Part shown: one piece after another, positions 41,001 to 52,805 of the stretch
How the letters are laid out: each line of letters opens with the position of its first letter
Position numbering within the stretch: position 1 is the first letter of the stretch
DNA from: Burkholderiales bacterium
GTDB lineage: Bacteria > Pseudomonadota > Gammaproteobacteria > Burkholderiales > Burkholderiaceae_C
Length of the DNA: 63,909 nucleotides
Assembly (NCBI GenBank): GCA_016191995.1
Contig: JACPVA010000097.1
Span: forward strand, 1 to 63,909
Reading direction: 5' to 3'
Notes under the pieces: generated by a model
What the model was told of the DNA's origin: nothing
Databases searched by the model: none
The model's input: only the letters and a program-made list of their open reading frames with translations
Translations under genes and position numbers: made by a program

Positions 41001-43415
41001 TCAGCTGCGCAGGCGCGCGCCGACGGCCCGCGCGGCGCGGTCGACAGCCTGGGCGACCAGGGTATCGATGTGCTCGTCGGTCAGCGTGGCGTCGGGGTCG
41101 AGCAGCTCCAGCCGCAGCGCCATGCTGCGCTCGCCGGCGCCGATGCCGGGCTGCGGCTGCGCCGGCCGGTAGATGTCGAACAGGGTGACGGCGCGCACCA
41201 GCCCCTGCGGATCCGCGGCGATCGCATCGACGAGGGCATCGTGCGCGACCCGGTCGGCGACCACGAGTGCGATATCGCGCGTGACCGCCTGCTGGCGCGG
41301 CAGCGGTTGCGCCGCCGGCAGCGGGCGCTGCAGCACGGCGTCCAGGTCGAGCTCGAACAGCACCGGGGCCGACGGCAGCTCGTAGGCCTGGCGCCAGCGC
41401 GGGTGCAGTTCGCCGACGACGCCGATCGCGCGGCCGTCGAGCTCGACGCGCGCGCAGCGTCCGGGGTGCAGCGCCGGGTGCGTGTCGGGCAGGAAGCGCG
41501 CGACGCGCGGCGCCAGCAGCGCCTCGAGATCGCCCTTGATATCGTGGAAGTCGACCGCGCGCTCGGGCCGGCCCCACTGCAGCGGGTCGGCAGGCCCCCA
41601 GGCCAGGCCTGCGACGCGGCGCGGCTGCGCGATGCCGGCCACGCTGCGCTCGCCATCCCCTACCGAAGCATCGCGCGCGAAGACGCGGCCGACCTCGAAC
41701 ACGCGCACGCGCGGCGCCTTGCGCGCCAGGTTGTGGCGCAGCACCTGCACCAGGCTGCCGATCAGGCTCGATCGCATCACCGCCAGCGGCGCGGCGATCG
41801 GATTCAGCACCCGGATCGGGTCGGCGTTGCCGTGCAGCTCGCCCTCCCAGCGCGCCTCGACGAAGCTGAAGTTGATCGTCTCCTGCCAGTCCAGCGCCGC
41901 CAGCCGGTGCCTGACCGCGTGGATGCTGGCGCGCGTCTCGGGCGGCACATGCGGCACCACCGGCGCCAGCGGCGGCGCGTCGGGAAGCTGGTCGTAGCCG
42001 ACGATGCGCGCGACCTCCTCGATCAGGTCCTCCTCGATTGCGAGGTCGAAGCGCCAGCTCGGCGGCGTCACCGTGACCGTCCCCTCGCCCTCGGCGACCT
42101 CGAACCCCAGGCCGCGGAAGACCTCGGCGCAGCGCGCCTGCGCGATCGGCATGCCGATGACCTTGGCCGCGCGCGCCGCGCGCATCGTCACCGGCCTGCG
42201 CTCGGGCAGGCGCAGCACCTGGTCGTCCATCGGGCCGGCCTGGCCGCCGCAGATCTCGAGGATCAGCGCAGTGATGCGCTCGAGATGCTCGACGGTGCCG
42301 GCGGGGTCGACGCCGCGCTCGAAGCGGTGGCCGGCGTCGGTGGCGAAGTTGTAGCGCCGCGATCGCCCCTGCACCGCCTCGGGCCACCAGAACGCCGCCT
42401 CGACATAGACATTGCGCGTGGTGTCGGACACCGCGGTCGCCTCGCCGCCCATGATGCCGGCCAGCGACTCGACCTGGCGCTCGTCGGCGATCACGCCGAC
42501 CGTCTCGTCGACCTCGACCGTGCTGCCGTTGAGCAGCTCGAGCGTCTCGCCGGCGCGGCCCCAGCGCACGATCAGCCGGCCGTGGATCTTGTCGAGGTCG
42601 AAGATGTGCGACGGCCGGCCATACTCGAACATCACGTAGTTCGAGATGTCGACCAGCGCCGAGACCGACCGCTGGCCGCAGCGCGCGAGCCGGTCGACCA
42701 TCCACGCCGGGGTCCTGGCGCTGGTGTCGACGCCGCGCACGATGCGGCCGGAAAACCGCCCGCACAGGTCCGGCGCCTCGACCCGCACCGGCAGCCTGGC
42801 GTCGTGCGCGGGCGCGACCGGCGCGATCGCCGGCGTCCTCAGCGGCGCGCCGGTCAGCGCCGCGACCTCGCGCGCGACGCCGTAGACGCTCAGCGCGTGC
42901 GCCAGGTTGGGCGTCAGCTTGAGCGTGAAGATCGTATCGTCGAGCGCCAGCGCCTCGCGCAGCGGCGCGCCCGGCTGCAGCCCGGCGCCCAGCTCCATCA
43001 GCCCGGCGTGGTCCTCCGACAGGCCGAGCTCGCGCGCCGAGCACAGCATGCCCTGGCTTTCGACGCCGCGCAGCTTGCCGACGCCGATGCGCAGCGGCGT
43101 GCCGTCCGCCCCCGGCGGCAGCTCGGCACCGACCGTGGCCAGCGGCACCTTGATGCCGGCGCGCGCATTCGGCGCGCCGCAGACGATCTGAAGCGGACCG
43201 GCGCCGCCGGCATCGACCTTGCAGACGCGCAAGCGGTCGGCCTGCGGATGCGGGTGCGCCTCCAGGATCTCGGCGACGACAACGCCGCTGAAGGCCGGCG
43301 CCACCGGGCGCGTATCCTCGACCTCCAGCCCGGCCATCGTCAGCAGATGCGCCAGGCCCTGGGTGTCGACGGCGGGGTTGCAGAACTCGCGCAACCAGGA
43401 TTCGGGGAACTGCAT
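41001..43415 (-). CDS. pheT: Phenylalanyl-tRNA synthetase beta subunit
   Basis: An 804-residue subunit of the alpha2-beta2 enzyme that charges tRNA-Phe. Domains in order: tRNA-binding OB fold ([20 protein letters not shown] near residue 47), B3/B4 editing domain, B5 domain ([18 protein letters not shown] at its end), catalytic-like core and C-terminal FDX-ACB domain ([20 protein letters not shown]). ATG 43415 opens the conserved [14 protein letters not shown] start. It lies 62 bp after pheS. Confidence 0.97.
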   Translation of the reverse strand: MQFPESWLREFCNPAVDTQGLAHLLTMAGLEVEDTRPVAPAFSGVVVAEILEAHPHPQADRLRVCKVDAGGAGPLQIVCGAPNARAGIKVPLATVGAELPPGADGTPLRIGVGKLRGVESQGMLCSARELGLSEDHAGLMELGAGLQPGAPLREALALDDTIFTLKLTPNLAHALSVYGVAREVAALTGAPLRTPAIAPVAPAHDARLPVRVEAPDLCGRFSGRIVRGVDTSARTPAWMVDRLARCGQRSVSALVDISNYVMFEYGRPSHIFDLDKIHGRLIVRWGRAGETLELLNGSTVEVDETVGVIADERQVESLAGIMGGEATAVSDTTRNVYVEAAFWWPEAVQGRSRRYNFATDAGHRFERGVDPAGTVEHLERITALILEICGGQAGPMDDQVLRLPERRPVTMRAARAAKVIGMPIAQARCAEVFRGLGFEVAEGEGTVTVTPPSWRFDLAIEEDLIEEVARIVGYDQLPDAPPLAPVVPHVPPETRASIHAVRHRLAALDWQETINFSFVEARWEGELHGNADPIRVLNPIAAPLAVMRSSLIGSLVQVLRHNLARKAPRVRVFEVGRVFARDASVGDGERSVAGIAQPRRVAGLAWGPADPLQWGRPERAVDFHDIKGDLEALLAPRVARFLPDTHPALHPGRCARVELDGRAIGVVGELHPRWRQAYELPSAPVLFELDLDAVLQRPLPAAQPLPRQQAVTRDIALVVADRVAHDALVDAIAADPQGLVRAVTLFDIYRPAQPQPGIGAGERSMALRLELLDPDATLTDEHIDTLVAQAVDRAARAVGARLRS

Positions 43416-43477
43416 CGTGGCGTCTCGTGGGTCGATCGACGTGGCGGCGGTGCTCGCACGCGCGCGGCGCGGGCGCG

Positions 43478-44533
43478 TCAGCGGAACTGGCGCAGGAAGC
43501 GCAGGTCGCCGTCGAAGAACAGGCGCATGTCGTTCACCCCGTAGCGCAGCATCGTCAGCCGGTCCGGGCCCATGCCGAAGGCGAAGCCGATATAGCGCTC
43601 CGGGTCGAGCCCGAAGTTGCGCACGACGTTCGGATGAACCTGGCCCGATCCGGCGACCTCGAGCCACGCGCCCTTCAGCGGCCCGTCGGCGAAGGCGATG
43701 TCGACCTCGGCCGACGGCTCGGTGAACGGGAAGAAGCTCGGGCGGAATCGAAGCTCGAGATCGTCGGTCTCGAAGAAGCGGCGGCAGAAGTCGCTGAAGA
43801 CCGCCTTCAGGTCCTTGAAGCTGACGTTCTCGCCGATCCACAGCCCCTCGCACTGGTGGAACATCGGCGAGTGCGTGGCGTCGCTGTCGACGCGGTAGGT
43901 GCGGCCGGGCGCGATGACGCGGATCTCCGGGATCGCCTCGCCGCGCGCGATGCGATCAGCGTGGCGCGCGACATGAGCGCGCGCATAGCGCACCTGCATC
44001 GGGCTGGTATGCGGGCGCAGGTTGAGCCAGCGCCCCTCGGCATCCTTCATGTCGACATAGAAGGTATCCTGCATCGACCGCGCCGGGTGGTTCTCGGGGT
44101 TGTTCAGCGCGGTGAAGCTCATCCAGTCGGTCTCGATCTCCGGGCCGTCGGCGACGTCGAAGCCCATCGAGCCGAAGATCGCCTCGATGCGCTGCATCGT
44201 CCGGCTCACCGGATGCAGGCCGCCGACGCCGCGCCGGCGTCCGGGCAGCGTCACATCGAGCGCCTCGGCGTGCAGCTGGCGCGCCAGCTCGGCCTCGGCG
44301 AGCTGCTCGCGGCGCTCCGCGAGCAGCGACTCGATGCGCTGCTTGGCCTGGTTGATCTCGGCGCCGCGGGTCTTCTTGTCCTGCGGCGCGAGCACCGCCA
44401 GGCCCTTGAGCAGCTCGGTGACGCGGCCGGTCTTGCCGAGGTAGCGGGCCTTGGCGTCCTCCAGCTCGGCCGGCTGGGCGGCGGCGGCGAAGTCGGCGCG
44501 CGCGGCGTCGATCAGGTCGTCGAGTGCATTCAT
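43478..44533 (-). CDS. pheS: Phenylalanyl-tRNA synthetase alpha subunit
   Basis: A 351-residue class II catalytic subunit. It has an N-terminal coiled coil (about residues 1-90), motif 1 around [20 protein letters not shown], motif 2 in the [20 protein letters not shown] region, and motif 3 near the C-terminus ([20 protein letters not shown]). It is preceded by a terminator-like hairpin 20-46 bp upstream, and follows rplT by 100 bp. Confidence 0.97.
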   Translation of the reverse strand: MNALDDLIDAARADFAAAAQPAELEDAKARYLGKTGRVTELLKGLAVLAPQDKKTRGAEINQAKQRIESLLAERREQLAEAELARQLHAEALDVTLPGRRRGVGGLHPVSRTMQRIEAIFGSMGFDVADGPEIETDWMSFTALNNPENHPARSMQDTFYVDMKDAEGRWLNLRPHTSPMQVRYARAHVARHADRIARGEAIPEIRVIAPGRTYRVDSDATHSPMFHQCEGLWIGENVSFKDLKAVFSDFCRRFFETDDLELRFRPSFFPFTEPSAEVDIAFADGPLKGAWLEVAGSGQVHPNVVRNFGLDPERYIGFAFGMGPDRLTMLRYGVNDMRLFFDGDLRFLRQFR

Positions 44534-44543
44534 GGTGCCTGCG

Positions 44544-44579
44544 AAAAACGATGAAGGCCGCCCCGAGGTGACGGCCTTC
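44544..44579 (-). terminator. Intrinsic terminator-like hairpin between rplT and pheS
   Basis: On the minus strand GAAGGCCG (44579-44572) pairs perfectly with CGGCCTTC (44560-44553), followed after four bases by TTTTT (44548-44544). It lies 11 bp before the pheS start codon, inside the operon, so it would act as an attenuator or partial terminator. A second upstream stem (GCCGCGCGCC/GGCGCGCGGC) lies between it and rplT. Confidence 0.75.
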
Positions 44580-44633
44580 GTGCGCTGGCTGCCGCGCGCC
44601 CCCCGCCAGCCGGCGGCAGGCGCGCGGCCGGGC

Positions 44634-44990
44634 TCAAGCGAGCTGGGCCTTCACCTTCTCCACGACGGCGCCGAAGGCCGCCGGGTCGTTGACGGCCATG
44701 TCGGCGAGGACCTTGCGGTCCAGGGCGATCTCGGCCTTCTTCAGCCCGGCGATGAAGGCGCTGTAGCTCAGGCCGAGCTCGCGCGACGCCGCATTGATGC
44801 GCGCGATCCAGAGCTGGCGGAAGACCCGCTTGCGGGTGCGGCGGTCGCGGTAGGCATATTGGCCGGCCTTCATCACCGCCTGCTTGGCGACGCGGAAGAC
44901 ATTCTTGCGGCGGCCGCGGAAGCCCTTGGCCAGGGCCAGGATCTTCTTGTGGCGGGCGTGGGCGATGACGCCGCGTTTGACGCGAGGCAT
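44634..44990 (-). CDS. rplT: 50S ribosomal protein L20
   Basis: A 118-residue protein with the full L20 pattern: [40 protein letters not shown] and [19 protein letters not shown]. It binds 23S rRNA early in 50S assembly, and in E. coli also represses the rpmI-rplT mRNA. It lies 30 bp after rpmI. Confidence 0.99.
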   Translation of the reverse strand: MPRVKRGVIAHARHKKILALAKGFRGRRKNVFRVAKQAVMKAGQYAYRDRRTRKRVFRQLWIARINAASRELGLSYSAFIAGLKKAEIALDRKVLADMAVNDPAAFGAVVEKVKAQLA

Positions 44991-45020
44991 GTTGCTTCTC
45001 CTAATCCGTCGAGCCGCCGG

Positions 45021-45224
45021 TCACAGCCCGGCGAACGGCATCATCTTGGCGATCGAGCCGACATCGCGCTCGTTGACCTGGGTCGCACCGCGCAGCTGGC
45101 GCTTCACCTTGGTCGACTTCTTGGTCAGGATATGGCGCTTGAACGCCTGACCGCGCTTGACGGTCCCGCCGGGACGGACGCGAAAACGCTTCTTCGCGCT
45201 GCTCTTGGTCTTCATCTTGGGCAT
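45021..45224 (-). CDS. rpmI: 50S ribosomal protein L35
   Basis: A 67-residue protein: [19 protein letters not shown] at the N-terminus, [19 protein letters not shown] and a shorter C-terminus ending in MMPFAGL. ATG 45224 has GGAG 6 bases upstream; the open frame further upstream is not conserved. It lies between infC and rplT as in most bacteria. Confidence 0.98.
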   Translation of the reverse strand: MPKMKTKSSAKKRFRVRPGGTVKRGQAFKRHILTKKSTKVKRQLRGATQVNERDVGSIAKMMPFAGL

Positions 45225-45389
45225 GACGGCTCCTTGTAGGTTGCCCCCCTCAGGCGACCGCGGCGCTTGCCGCGGCGCTTGGCCGGCCTGGGGCGGCTGC
45301 TTGTCGCCGGCGCGCAAGCCCTGGCGCACCGGCGGAAAACTCGCATTATCGCAGCCGGCTGCGCGCCGACCGCCAGGGATCGCTCGCGC

Positions 45390-45941
45390 CTACTTGCGCT
45401 TGGGCGCCAGGATCATCACCATCTGCCGGCCCTCGAGGCGCGGCATGTGCTCGACGACCGAGACATCGGCAAGCTCGTCGCGGATCCGCTCGAGCAGCCG
45501 CATCCCGATATCCTGGTGCGCGATCTCGCGCCCGCGGAAGCGCAGCGTGACCTTGCCCTTGTCGCCGTCCTCGCCGAGGAAGCGGCGCAGGTTGCGCATC
45601 TTGATGTTGTAGTCGCCCTCGTCGGTGCCGGGCCGGAACTTGACTTCCTTGACCTCGATGACCTTCTGCTTGGCTTTGGCCTCGGCCGCCTTCTTCTGCT
45701 CCTGGTACTTGAACTTGCCGTAGTCCATCAGCCGGCATACCGGCGGCGTGGCCGTCGGCGCGATCTCGACCAGGTCGACATCGAGTTCCCCCGCCATTCG
45801 GAGCGCATCTGGCGTCGCGACGATGCCCAGCGGCTCGTTGTCGACCCCGTTGAGCCGCACCTGCGGCACCATGATCTCCCGGTTCAACCGGTGTTTGCGC
45901 TCCGCGTTCGGCACGCGGCGTTCCATGAAGCTGGTAGCGAT
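45390..45941 (-). CDS. infC: Translation initiation factor IF-3 (probable ATC start)
   Basis: Prevents 50S joining and proofreads start codons. The protein has the N-domain [20 protein letters not shown], the linker [20 protein letters not shown] and the C-domain [20 protein letters not shown]. An ATG at 45926 would give 178 residues, but it has no Shine-Dalgarno. ATC at 45941, five codons upstream, gives 183 residues and has AAGAGGGG (45957-45950) 8 bases upstream. Rare AUU/AUC/AUA starts are the hallmark of infC, because IF-3 discriminates against them and so represses its own synthesis. I prefer ATC; ATG remains possible. Confidence 0.95.
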   Translation of the reverse strand: MATSFMERRVPNAERKHRLNREIMVPQVRLNGVDNEPLGIVATPDALRMAGELDVDLVEIAPTATPPVCRLMDYGKFKYQEQKKAAEAKAKQKVIEVKEVKFRPGTDEGDYNIKMRNLRRFLGEDGDKGKVTLRFRGREIAHQDIGMRLLERIRDELADVSVVEHMPRLEGRQMVMILAPKRK

Positions 45942-46013
45942 GGCTTCGACCCCTCTTGGCAGCCCCAGGCCCCGGAGCCACGAAAACTGAGATGAAACGC
46001 GCGCAGACGGCGG

Positions 46014-47921
46014 TCAGACCTTGCGGGCGATGTCCTCGGCGATCTTGCTGGCGAAGTCGTCGAGCGGCATGACGCCCAGGTCCTTGTTGCCGCGTGCGCG
46101 CACCGAAACGGCCCCGCTGGCCTTCTCCTTGTCACCGACGACGAGGAGGTACGGGACCTTGTGCAACGAATGCTCGCGGATTTTATACGTGATCTTCTGG
46201 TTGCGCAAATCCGACGCCGCCCTAACTCCTTGTTTTTGCAGCGCTTTCACGACGCTTTCGGCGTAGCCGGATTGTTCGTCGGTGATCGTCAGGACCGCCA
46301 CCTGCTGCGGCGCCAGCCACACCGGCAGCGCGCCGGCATGCTGCTCGATCAGGATGCCGATGAATCGCTCGAGGCTGCCGACGATCGCGCGGTGCAGCAT
46401 GACCGGGTGGTGGCGGCTGCCGTCCTCGGCGACATATTCGGCGTCGAGCCGCTCGGGCATCGAGAAATCGACCTGGATCGTCCCGCACTGCCACTCGCGG
46501 CCGAGCGCATCGCGCAGCGTGTACTCGATCTTCGGGCCGTAGAACGCACCCTCGCCCGGCGACACGACGAAGTCGACGCCGGCGCTGCGCAGGCTCGCCA
46601 TCAGCGCCTGCTCGGCCTTGTCCCAGATCGCGTCGGAGCCGATCCGCGCGTCGGGGCGGGTCGCGACCTTGTACAGGATCTCATGGAAGCCGAAGTCGGC
46701 GTAGACGCGGCGCAGCAGCGCGGTATAGGCCACGCACTCGCCCTGGATCATGTCCTCGGTGCAGAAGATGTGCCCGTCGTCCTGCGTGAAGCCGCGCACG
46801 CGCATGATGCCGTGCAGGCCGCCGCTGGGTTCGTTGCGGTGGCACTGGCCGAACTCGCCGTAGCGCAGCGGCAGGTCGCGGTAGCTCTTGATGCCCTGCT
46901 TGTAGATCAGGATGTGTCCCGGGCAGTTCATCGGCTTGAGCGCGTAGTCGCGCTTCTCCGACTCGGTCGTGAACATGTGCTCGCGGTACTTGTCCCAGTG
47001 GCCGGTCTTCTCCCACAAGGTCTTTTCCAGGATCTGCGGGCCCTTGACCTCCAGGTAGCCGTTGTCGCGGTAGACCGCGCGCATGTACTGCTCGACCTGC
47101 TGCCACAGCAGCCAGCCCTTGGGGTGCCAGAACACCAACCCGGGTGCGTGCTCGTCGAGGTGGAACAGGTCGAGCTCGCGGCCGAGCTTGCGGTGGTCGC
47201 GCTTCTCGGCCTCCTCGAGCATGTGCAGGTATTTCTGCAGCTCGTCCTTCGTCGCCCAGGCCGTGCCGTAGATGCGTTGCAGCATCTCGTTGCGGTGGTC
47301 GCCACGCCAGTAGGCGCCGGCGACCTTCATCAGCTTGAAGTGCTTCAGCCGCCCGGTGGACGGCACGTGCGGGCCGCGGCACAGGTCCTCGAAGCCGCCC
47401 TCGCGGTACAGGCTGACATCCTCGCCGGCCGGGATGCTGGCGATGATCTCGGCCTTGTAGAACTCGCCCAGGCGCTTGAAGTGCTCGACCGCCTCGTCGC
47501 GCGGCAGCACGCGTCGCTCGACGCGCTCGTCCTTCGTCGCCAGCTCGGCCATGCGCTGCTCGATCGCGGCGAGGTCCTCGGGCGTGAACGGGCGCTTGTA
47601 CGCGAAGTCGTAGTAGAAGCCGTTGTCGATCACCGGGCCGATCGTGACCTGGGCGTCGGGGAACAGCTCCTTGACCGCGTAGGCCAGCAGGTGCGCCGTC
47701 GAGTGGCGGATCAGCTCCAGCCCCTCGGGGTCCTTGTCGGTCACGATCGCCAGCCGCGCATCGGCGGCGATGCGGTGGCTGGTGTCGACGAGGCGGCCGT
47801 CGACCTTGCCGGCCAGCGCGGCCTTGGCCAGGCCCGCGCCGATCGACGCCGCGACCTCGGCGACGGTGACGGGATGGTCGAAGCGGCGCGCCGAACCGTC
47901 GGGCAGCGTGATCTGGATCAT
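46014..47921 (-). CDS. thrS: Threonyl-tRNA synthetase
   Basis: A 635-residue class II synthetase. It has a TGS domain (residues 1-62), an editing domain with [15 protein letters not shown] and the [10 protein letters not shown] zinc/His motif, the catalytic core with [20 protein letters not shown] and [20 protein letters not shown], and a C-terminal anticodon domain ([20 protein letters not shown]). ATG 47921 has GAGGAG 9-10 bases upstream. It heads the thrS-infC-rpmI-rplT-pheST-ihfA operon. Its leader carries a Thr-rich peptide and terminator, suggesting transcription attenuation by threonyl-tRNA supply. Confidence 0.98.
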   Translation of the reverse strand: MIQITLPDGSARRFDHPVTVAEVAASIGAGLAKAALAGKVDGRLVDTSHRIAADARLAIVTDKDPEGLELIRHSTAHLLAYAVKELFPDAQVTIGPVIDNGFYYDFAYKRPFTPEDLAAIEQRMAELATKDERVERRVLPRDEAVEHFKRLGEFYKAEIIASIPAGEDVSLYREGGFEDLCRGPHVPSTGRLKHFKLMKVAGAYWRGDHRNEMLQRIYGTAWATKDELQKYLHMLEEAEKRDHRKLGRELDLFHLDEHAPGLVFWHPKGWLLWQQVEQYMRAVYRDNGYLEVKGPQILEKTLWEKTGHWDKYREHMFTTESEKRDYALKPMNCPGHILIYKQGIKSYRDLPLRYGEFGQCHRNEPSGGLHGIMRVRGFTQDDGHIFCTEDMIQGECVAYTALLRRVYADFGFHEILYKVATRPDARIGSDAIWDKAEQALMASLRSAGVDFVVSPGEGAFYGPKIEYTLRDALGREWQCGTIQVDFSMPERLDAEYVAEDGSRHHPVMLHRAIVGSLERFIGILIEQHAGALPVWLAPQQVAVLTITDEQSGYAESVVKALQKQGVRAASDLRNQKITYKIREHSLHKVPYLLVVGDKEKASGAVSVRARGNKDLGVMPLDDFASKIAEDIARKV

Positions 47922-47944
47922 CGGGGGCTCCTCGAGAAGGCAAC

Positions 47945-47971
47945 AAAAAAGCGCGGTGGCGGACCGCGCTT
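47945..47971 (-). terminator. Intrinsic terminator in the thrS leader (attenuator)
   Basis: On the minus strand AAGCGCGGT (47971-47963) pairs perfectly with ACCGCGCTT (47957-47949), 9 bp with a 5-base loop, and the strand continues in T to 47945. It ends 24 bp before the thrS ATG and 52 bp after the leader-peptide stop. This is a strong Rho-independent terminator inside the leader of an essential operon. Confidence 0.85.
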
Positions 47972-48023
47972 CTCGTCTCGGGGTGACAGCAGATGTCTGG
48001 GCGTGACGGCGCGGCCGGGGTCT

Positions 48024-48065
48024 TCAGAACCCGGTGGAGGTGTTGCGCGACGTCCGCGGTGTCAT
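48024..48065 (-). CDS. Threonine-rich leader peptide of the thrS operon (candidate)
   Basis: A 13-codon ORF, MTPRTSRNTSTGF, then TGA. Four of 13 codons are Thr (ACA, ACG, ACC, ACC), with two of them among the last five codons. AAAGG lies about 11-15 bases upstream, a modest Shine-Dalgarno. The last codons (CCGGGT, 48034-48029) can pair with ACCCCGG just after the stop (48021-48015, one bulge). The adjacent GGCCGCGC (48016-48009) can pair with the 5' arm of the terminator (GCGCGG, 47969-47964, then CC). That gives the alternative structures expected for ribosome-mediated attenuation. It is too short for standard gene finders. The structure is seen; function is inferred. Confidence 0.65.
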   Translation of the reverse strand: MTPRTSRNTSTGF

Positions 48066-48114
48066 AACCCGTGCTGCCTTTCCGTGCTCTTGTCGGGAGT
48101 GGTCGGGAGCCCCG

Positions 48115-48120
48115 ATTCTA
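48115..48120 (-). promoter_or_regulatory. Possible -10 element of the thrS operon
   Basis: TAGAAT on the minus strand right after the glycine-zipper gene stop. No good -35 lies 16-18 bp upstream. A start near 48108 would place a leader of about 185 bases in front of thrS. Confidence 0.35.
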
Positions 48121-48121
48121 G

Positions 48122-48577
48122 TCAAAGCCGGATCAGCCGGTCGCCCTCGACGCGAACGCGGTCGCCGATACGAAGCCCCGCCGTATCGCGGACCTCGAAC
48201 TGGCGCGCGCCGCCATGGTCGATCGCCACCGTGACGCGAACGCGGTCGCGCGCGCCGGCCTGGTCCTTCTCGATCTCGTGCCCGATCAGCGCGCCGGCCA
48301 GCGCGCCGAATACCGTGCCGCGGTCCCTGCCGCCGCTGGAGCCGCCGAACTGGCGGCCGATGACGGCGCCGGCGACACCACCGACGACCGCCCCCGCGCC
48401 GCTGGCCGAGCCGCGCCCGGCCATCGACTCCATGGCCGTCACGCGCCCATATTGCACTGAGACGGTCGGCGCCACGTCGTAGCGCGGAGCGCGATCGACG
48501 CTGGCCAGGTTGCTCGCGCAGCCGGCGGTCAGCGCGGCCGCCGCGAGGGCCAGGGGAAGGAGGATTCGACGCGACAT
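48122..48577 (-). CDS. Glycine-zipper outer-membrane lipoprotein (17-kDa antigen/SlyB-like)
   Basis: A 151-residue predicted lipoprotein. A signal peptide ends in the lipobox LTAGC (Cys20 as first mature residue). A conserved segment YDVAPTVSVQYGRVTAMESM precedes a glycine zipper (GAGAVVGGVAGAVIGRQFGG and FGALAGALIGHEIE), and the C-terminal beta-strand part is RVRVTVAIDHGGARQFEV. Such proteins sit in the outer membrane with a helical glycine-zipper pair. ATG 48577 has AGGAGG/GGAAGG-like bases upstream. Its stop is just before the thrS leader. Confidence 0.88.
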   Translation of the reverse strand: MSRRILLPLALAAAALTAGCASNLASVDRAPRYDVAPTVSVQYGRVTAMESMAGRGSASGAGAVVGGVAGAVIGRQFGGSSGGRDRGTVFGALAGALIGHEIEKDQAGARDRVRVTVAIDHGGARQFEVRDTAGLRIGDRVRVEGDRLIRL

Positions 48578-48678
48578 GACGGGGTTCTCCACGGGCGCCG
48601 CCATGACGGCAGCATGGAGGGCATAACGCGCGAGCACGCCGATCGGTTGATCGGCACGCGCCGCCGCCGCGGCGGGAA

Positions 48679-48950
48679 TCAGGGTAGCGGCAGCGCCGGC
48701 ACCCAGTCCTGGCGCGCGAGCCGGTCGAAGTCCTCCGCCAGCCGCTGGCTCTCGGCCAGCGTGCGCCGCCACACAAGCTGACGGCCGGCCTTGTCGTCGC
48801 CGAACGCCGCGAAGTCGCCGCGGTCGGGCGGCTTGCCGCCGGGCAGCGTCCGCACCCAGCCCGGGCGAAGGCGAGTTCGCGCAGCCAGGCCCGCGCACGC
48901 GGGCGCGCGAGGACCTGCAGGGCGGCTTCCGCCACGACGATGCCCCGTCG
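48679..48950 (-). pseudogene. Frameshifted, 5'-truncated remnant of an unrecognised gene
   Basis: On the minus strand one frame reads sensibly as VVAEAALQVLARPRARAWLR then ELAFA, and continues only after a one-base shift near 48857-48870 as PGWVRTLPGGKPPDRGDFAA to a stop at 48679. Further downstream residues (LVWRRTLAESQRLAEDFDRL) are also protein-like. Codons are strongly GC3-biased, unlike random sequence. Upstream the frame runs into palindromes and no start is seen. I do not recognise the family. A sequencing error instead of decay cannot be excluded. Confidence 0.45.
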
Positions 48951-48984
48951 GCCTTCCTGCGCGGCGCGCTCAGGCCTCGTGCCG

Positions 48985-49023
48985 GGCCTCCCCGAGGGAG
49001 GCCTGCGCCCCCGCGGGGGGCAG
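48985..49023 (-). terminator. Palindrome pair after tex
   Basis: An exact 8-bp stem with CGA loop (48985-49003) is followed by a G/C-only palindrome centred near 49013. Both lie within 70 bp of the tex stop codon. There is no T-run. Confidence 0.5.
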
Positions 49024-49050
49024 CCAACGAAGTGCGCGTGGGGCGTCATT

Positions 49051-51438
<2,388 letters not shown>

Positions 51439-51536
51439 GGCGAAGGTCGGTGAAATGAAAAGGGGGCGCAGTGTGCCACGCAGCGCCTCGGAGAAGACGA
51501 CCATCTGCGGGGATCGCCGGACGCCCTCGCTGCCGG

Positions 51537-52805
51537 TCATGTCGGCGGCGGGACCCTGAGCCAGCGGCAGACACCCCGTCCGGCCGCGGCGCCGGTGGAC
51601 AGGCAGGCGGTCAGCAGGTAGCCGCCGGTCGGGGCCTCCCAGTCGAGCATCTCGCCGGCGCAGAACACACCCGGCCGCGCGCGCAGCATCAGCGACTCGT
51701 CGAGCGCCTCGAAGGGCACACCGCCGGCGCTGCTGATGGCCTCGGCCAGCGGCCGTGGCGCGAACAACTCGACCGGCAGCGACTTGATCGCGGCCGCGAG
51801 CTGCGCGGGGTCGGCGAGCAGCGGGCGCGGCAGCAGCTCGTGCAGCAGCGCCACCTTCACGTCCGACAGCCCGAGTTGCGAGCGCAAGTGGGACGCCAGC
51901 GAGCGCCGGCCGCGCCCGGCCAGCGCGCGCGCGAGATCGGCCTCGTCGCGCGCCGGCAGCAGGTCGATCCAGCAGCGCGCCACGCCGTCGCGCTCGATCG
52001 CGTCGCGCAGCGCCGCCGACGCGGCGTAGATGAGGCTGCCCTCGAGCCCGTAATCGCTCAGCACGCACTCGCCGCGCCGCACGACGCGCTGCGGCGCGCC
52101 GTCGCCGGGCGCCGCGTCCGATGCCGGCGATGGGCGCTCGTCCCAGGCCAGCGCGATGCCCTTCAGCGGCGCGCCGGCATGGCGGTTGCGCAGATGCTCG
52201 CTCCAGGGACGCTCGAATCCGCAGTTGGCGCTGCGCAGCGCTCGCACCGGCACCCCGATCGCCTGCAGCCGCGGCACCCAGGCGCCGTCGGATCCCAACT
52301 GCGGCCAGCTCGCGCCGCCGAGCGCGAGCAGCGTCGCGCGCGCCGGCACGGCGGCCCGACCGGCCGCGGTGTCGAAGACCGGCGCGCCGGAGTCGTCCCA
52401 GCCGGCCCAGCGGTGCCGCATGTGCAGCCGCACGCCGCGTGCCCGCAGCCGGTGCAGCCAGGCGCGCAGCAGCGGCGCGGCCTTGAAATTGAGAGGGAAG
52501 ACGCGGCCCGAGCTGCCGACGAAGGTCTCGATGCCGAGATCGCCGGCCCACGCGCGCACCTGCTCGGGTCCGAAAGCCCTCAGCCAGGGCGCGAGCAGCG
52601 CCGCGCGCTCGCGGTAGCGGCCGACGAAGTCGTCGAAGGGCTCGGCGTGCGTCAGGTTCAGCCCGCCCTTGCCGGCGAGCAGGAACTTGCGCCCGGCCGA
52701 CGGCATGGCGTCGAAGACCTCGACCGCGAGCCCGGCCGCGCTGGCGACCTCGGCCGCCATCAACCCGGCCGGGCCGGCGCCGACGACGACGAGATCGCGG
52801 ATCAA
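51537..52805 (-). CDS. FAD-dependent oxidoreductase (BaiN/HI0933-type flavoprotein)
   Basis: A 422-residue flavoprotein. It has a dinucleotide-binding start VVGAGPAGLMAAEVASAAG, the family motif GRKFLLAGKGGLNLTHAEPF, VFPLNFKAAPLLRAWL and a C-terminal FAD site FCAGEMLDWEAPTGGYLLTA. These proteins are related to BaiN and to HI0933; their substrates are mostly unknown. The start is TTG at 52805, overlapping the stop of the upstream SDR gene (TTGA), because no ATG or GTG precedes the nucleotide-binding motif. Confidence 0.9.
   Translation of the reverse strand: MIRDLVVVGAGPAGLMAAEVASAAGLAVEVFDAMPSAGRKFLLAGKGGLNLTHAEPFDDFVGRYRERAALLAPWLRAFGPEQVRAWAGDLGIETFVGSSGRVFPLNFKAAPLLRAWLHRLRARGVRLHMRHRWAGWDDSGAPVFDTAAGRAAVPARATLLALGGASWPQLGSDGAWVPRLQAIGVPVRALRSANCGFERPWSEHLRNRHAGAPLKGIALAWDERPSPASDAAPGDGAPQRVVRRGECVLSDYGLEGSLIYAASAALRDAIERDGVARCWIDLLPARDEADLARALAGRGRRSLASHLRSQLGLSDVKVALLHELLPRPLLADPAQLAAAIKSLPVELFAPRPLAEAISSAGGVPFEALDESLMLRARPGVFCAGEMLDWEAPTGGYLLTACLSTGAAAGRGVCRWLRVPPPT

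Larger units (their letters stand above)
48578..49050. other. 473-bp gap: gene remnant plus palindromes
   Basis: Contains the frameshifted gene remnant at 48679-48950 and, next to the tex stop, two palindromes. GGCCTCCC-cga-GGGAGGCC is at 48985-49003. A CTGC-CCCC type palindrome is at about 49003-49023; it could serve as tex terminator. No intact gene is seen. Confidence 0.6.

Noticed and set aside
44580..44633. A Phe-rich leader peptide in front of pheS
   Set aside because: No short ORF with clustered TTC/TTT codons exists between rplT and the hairpin.
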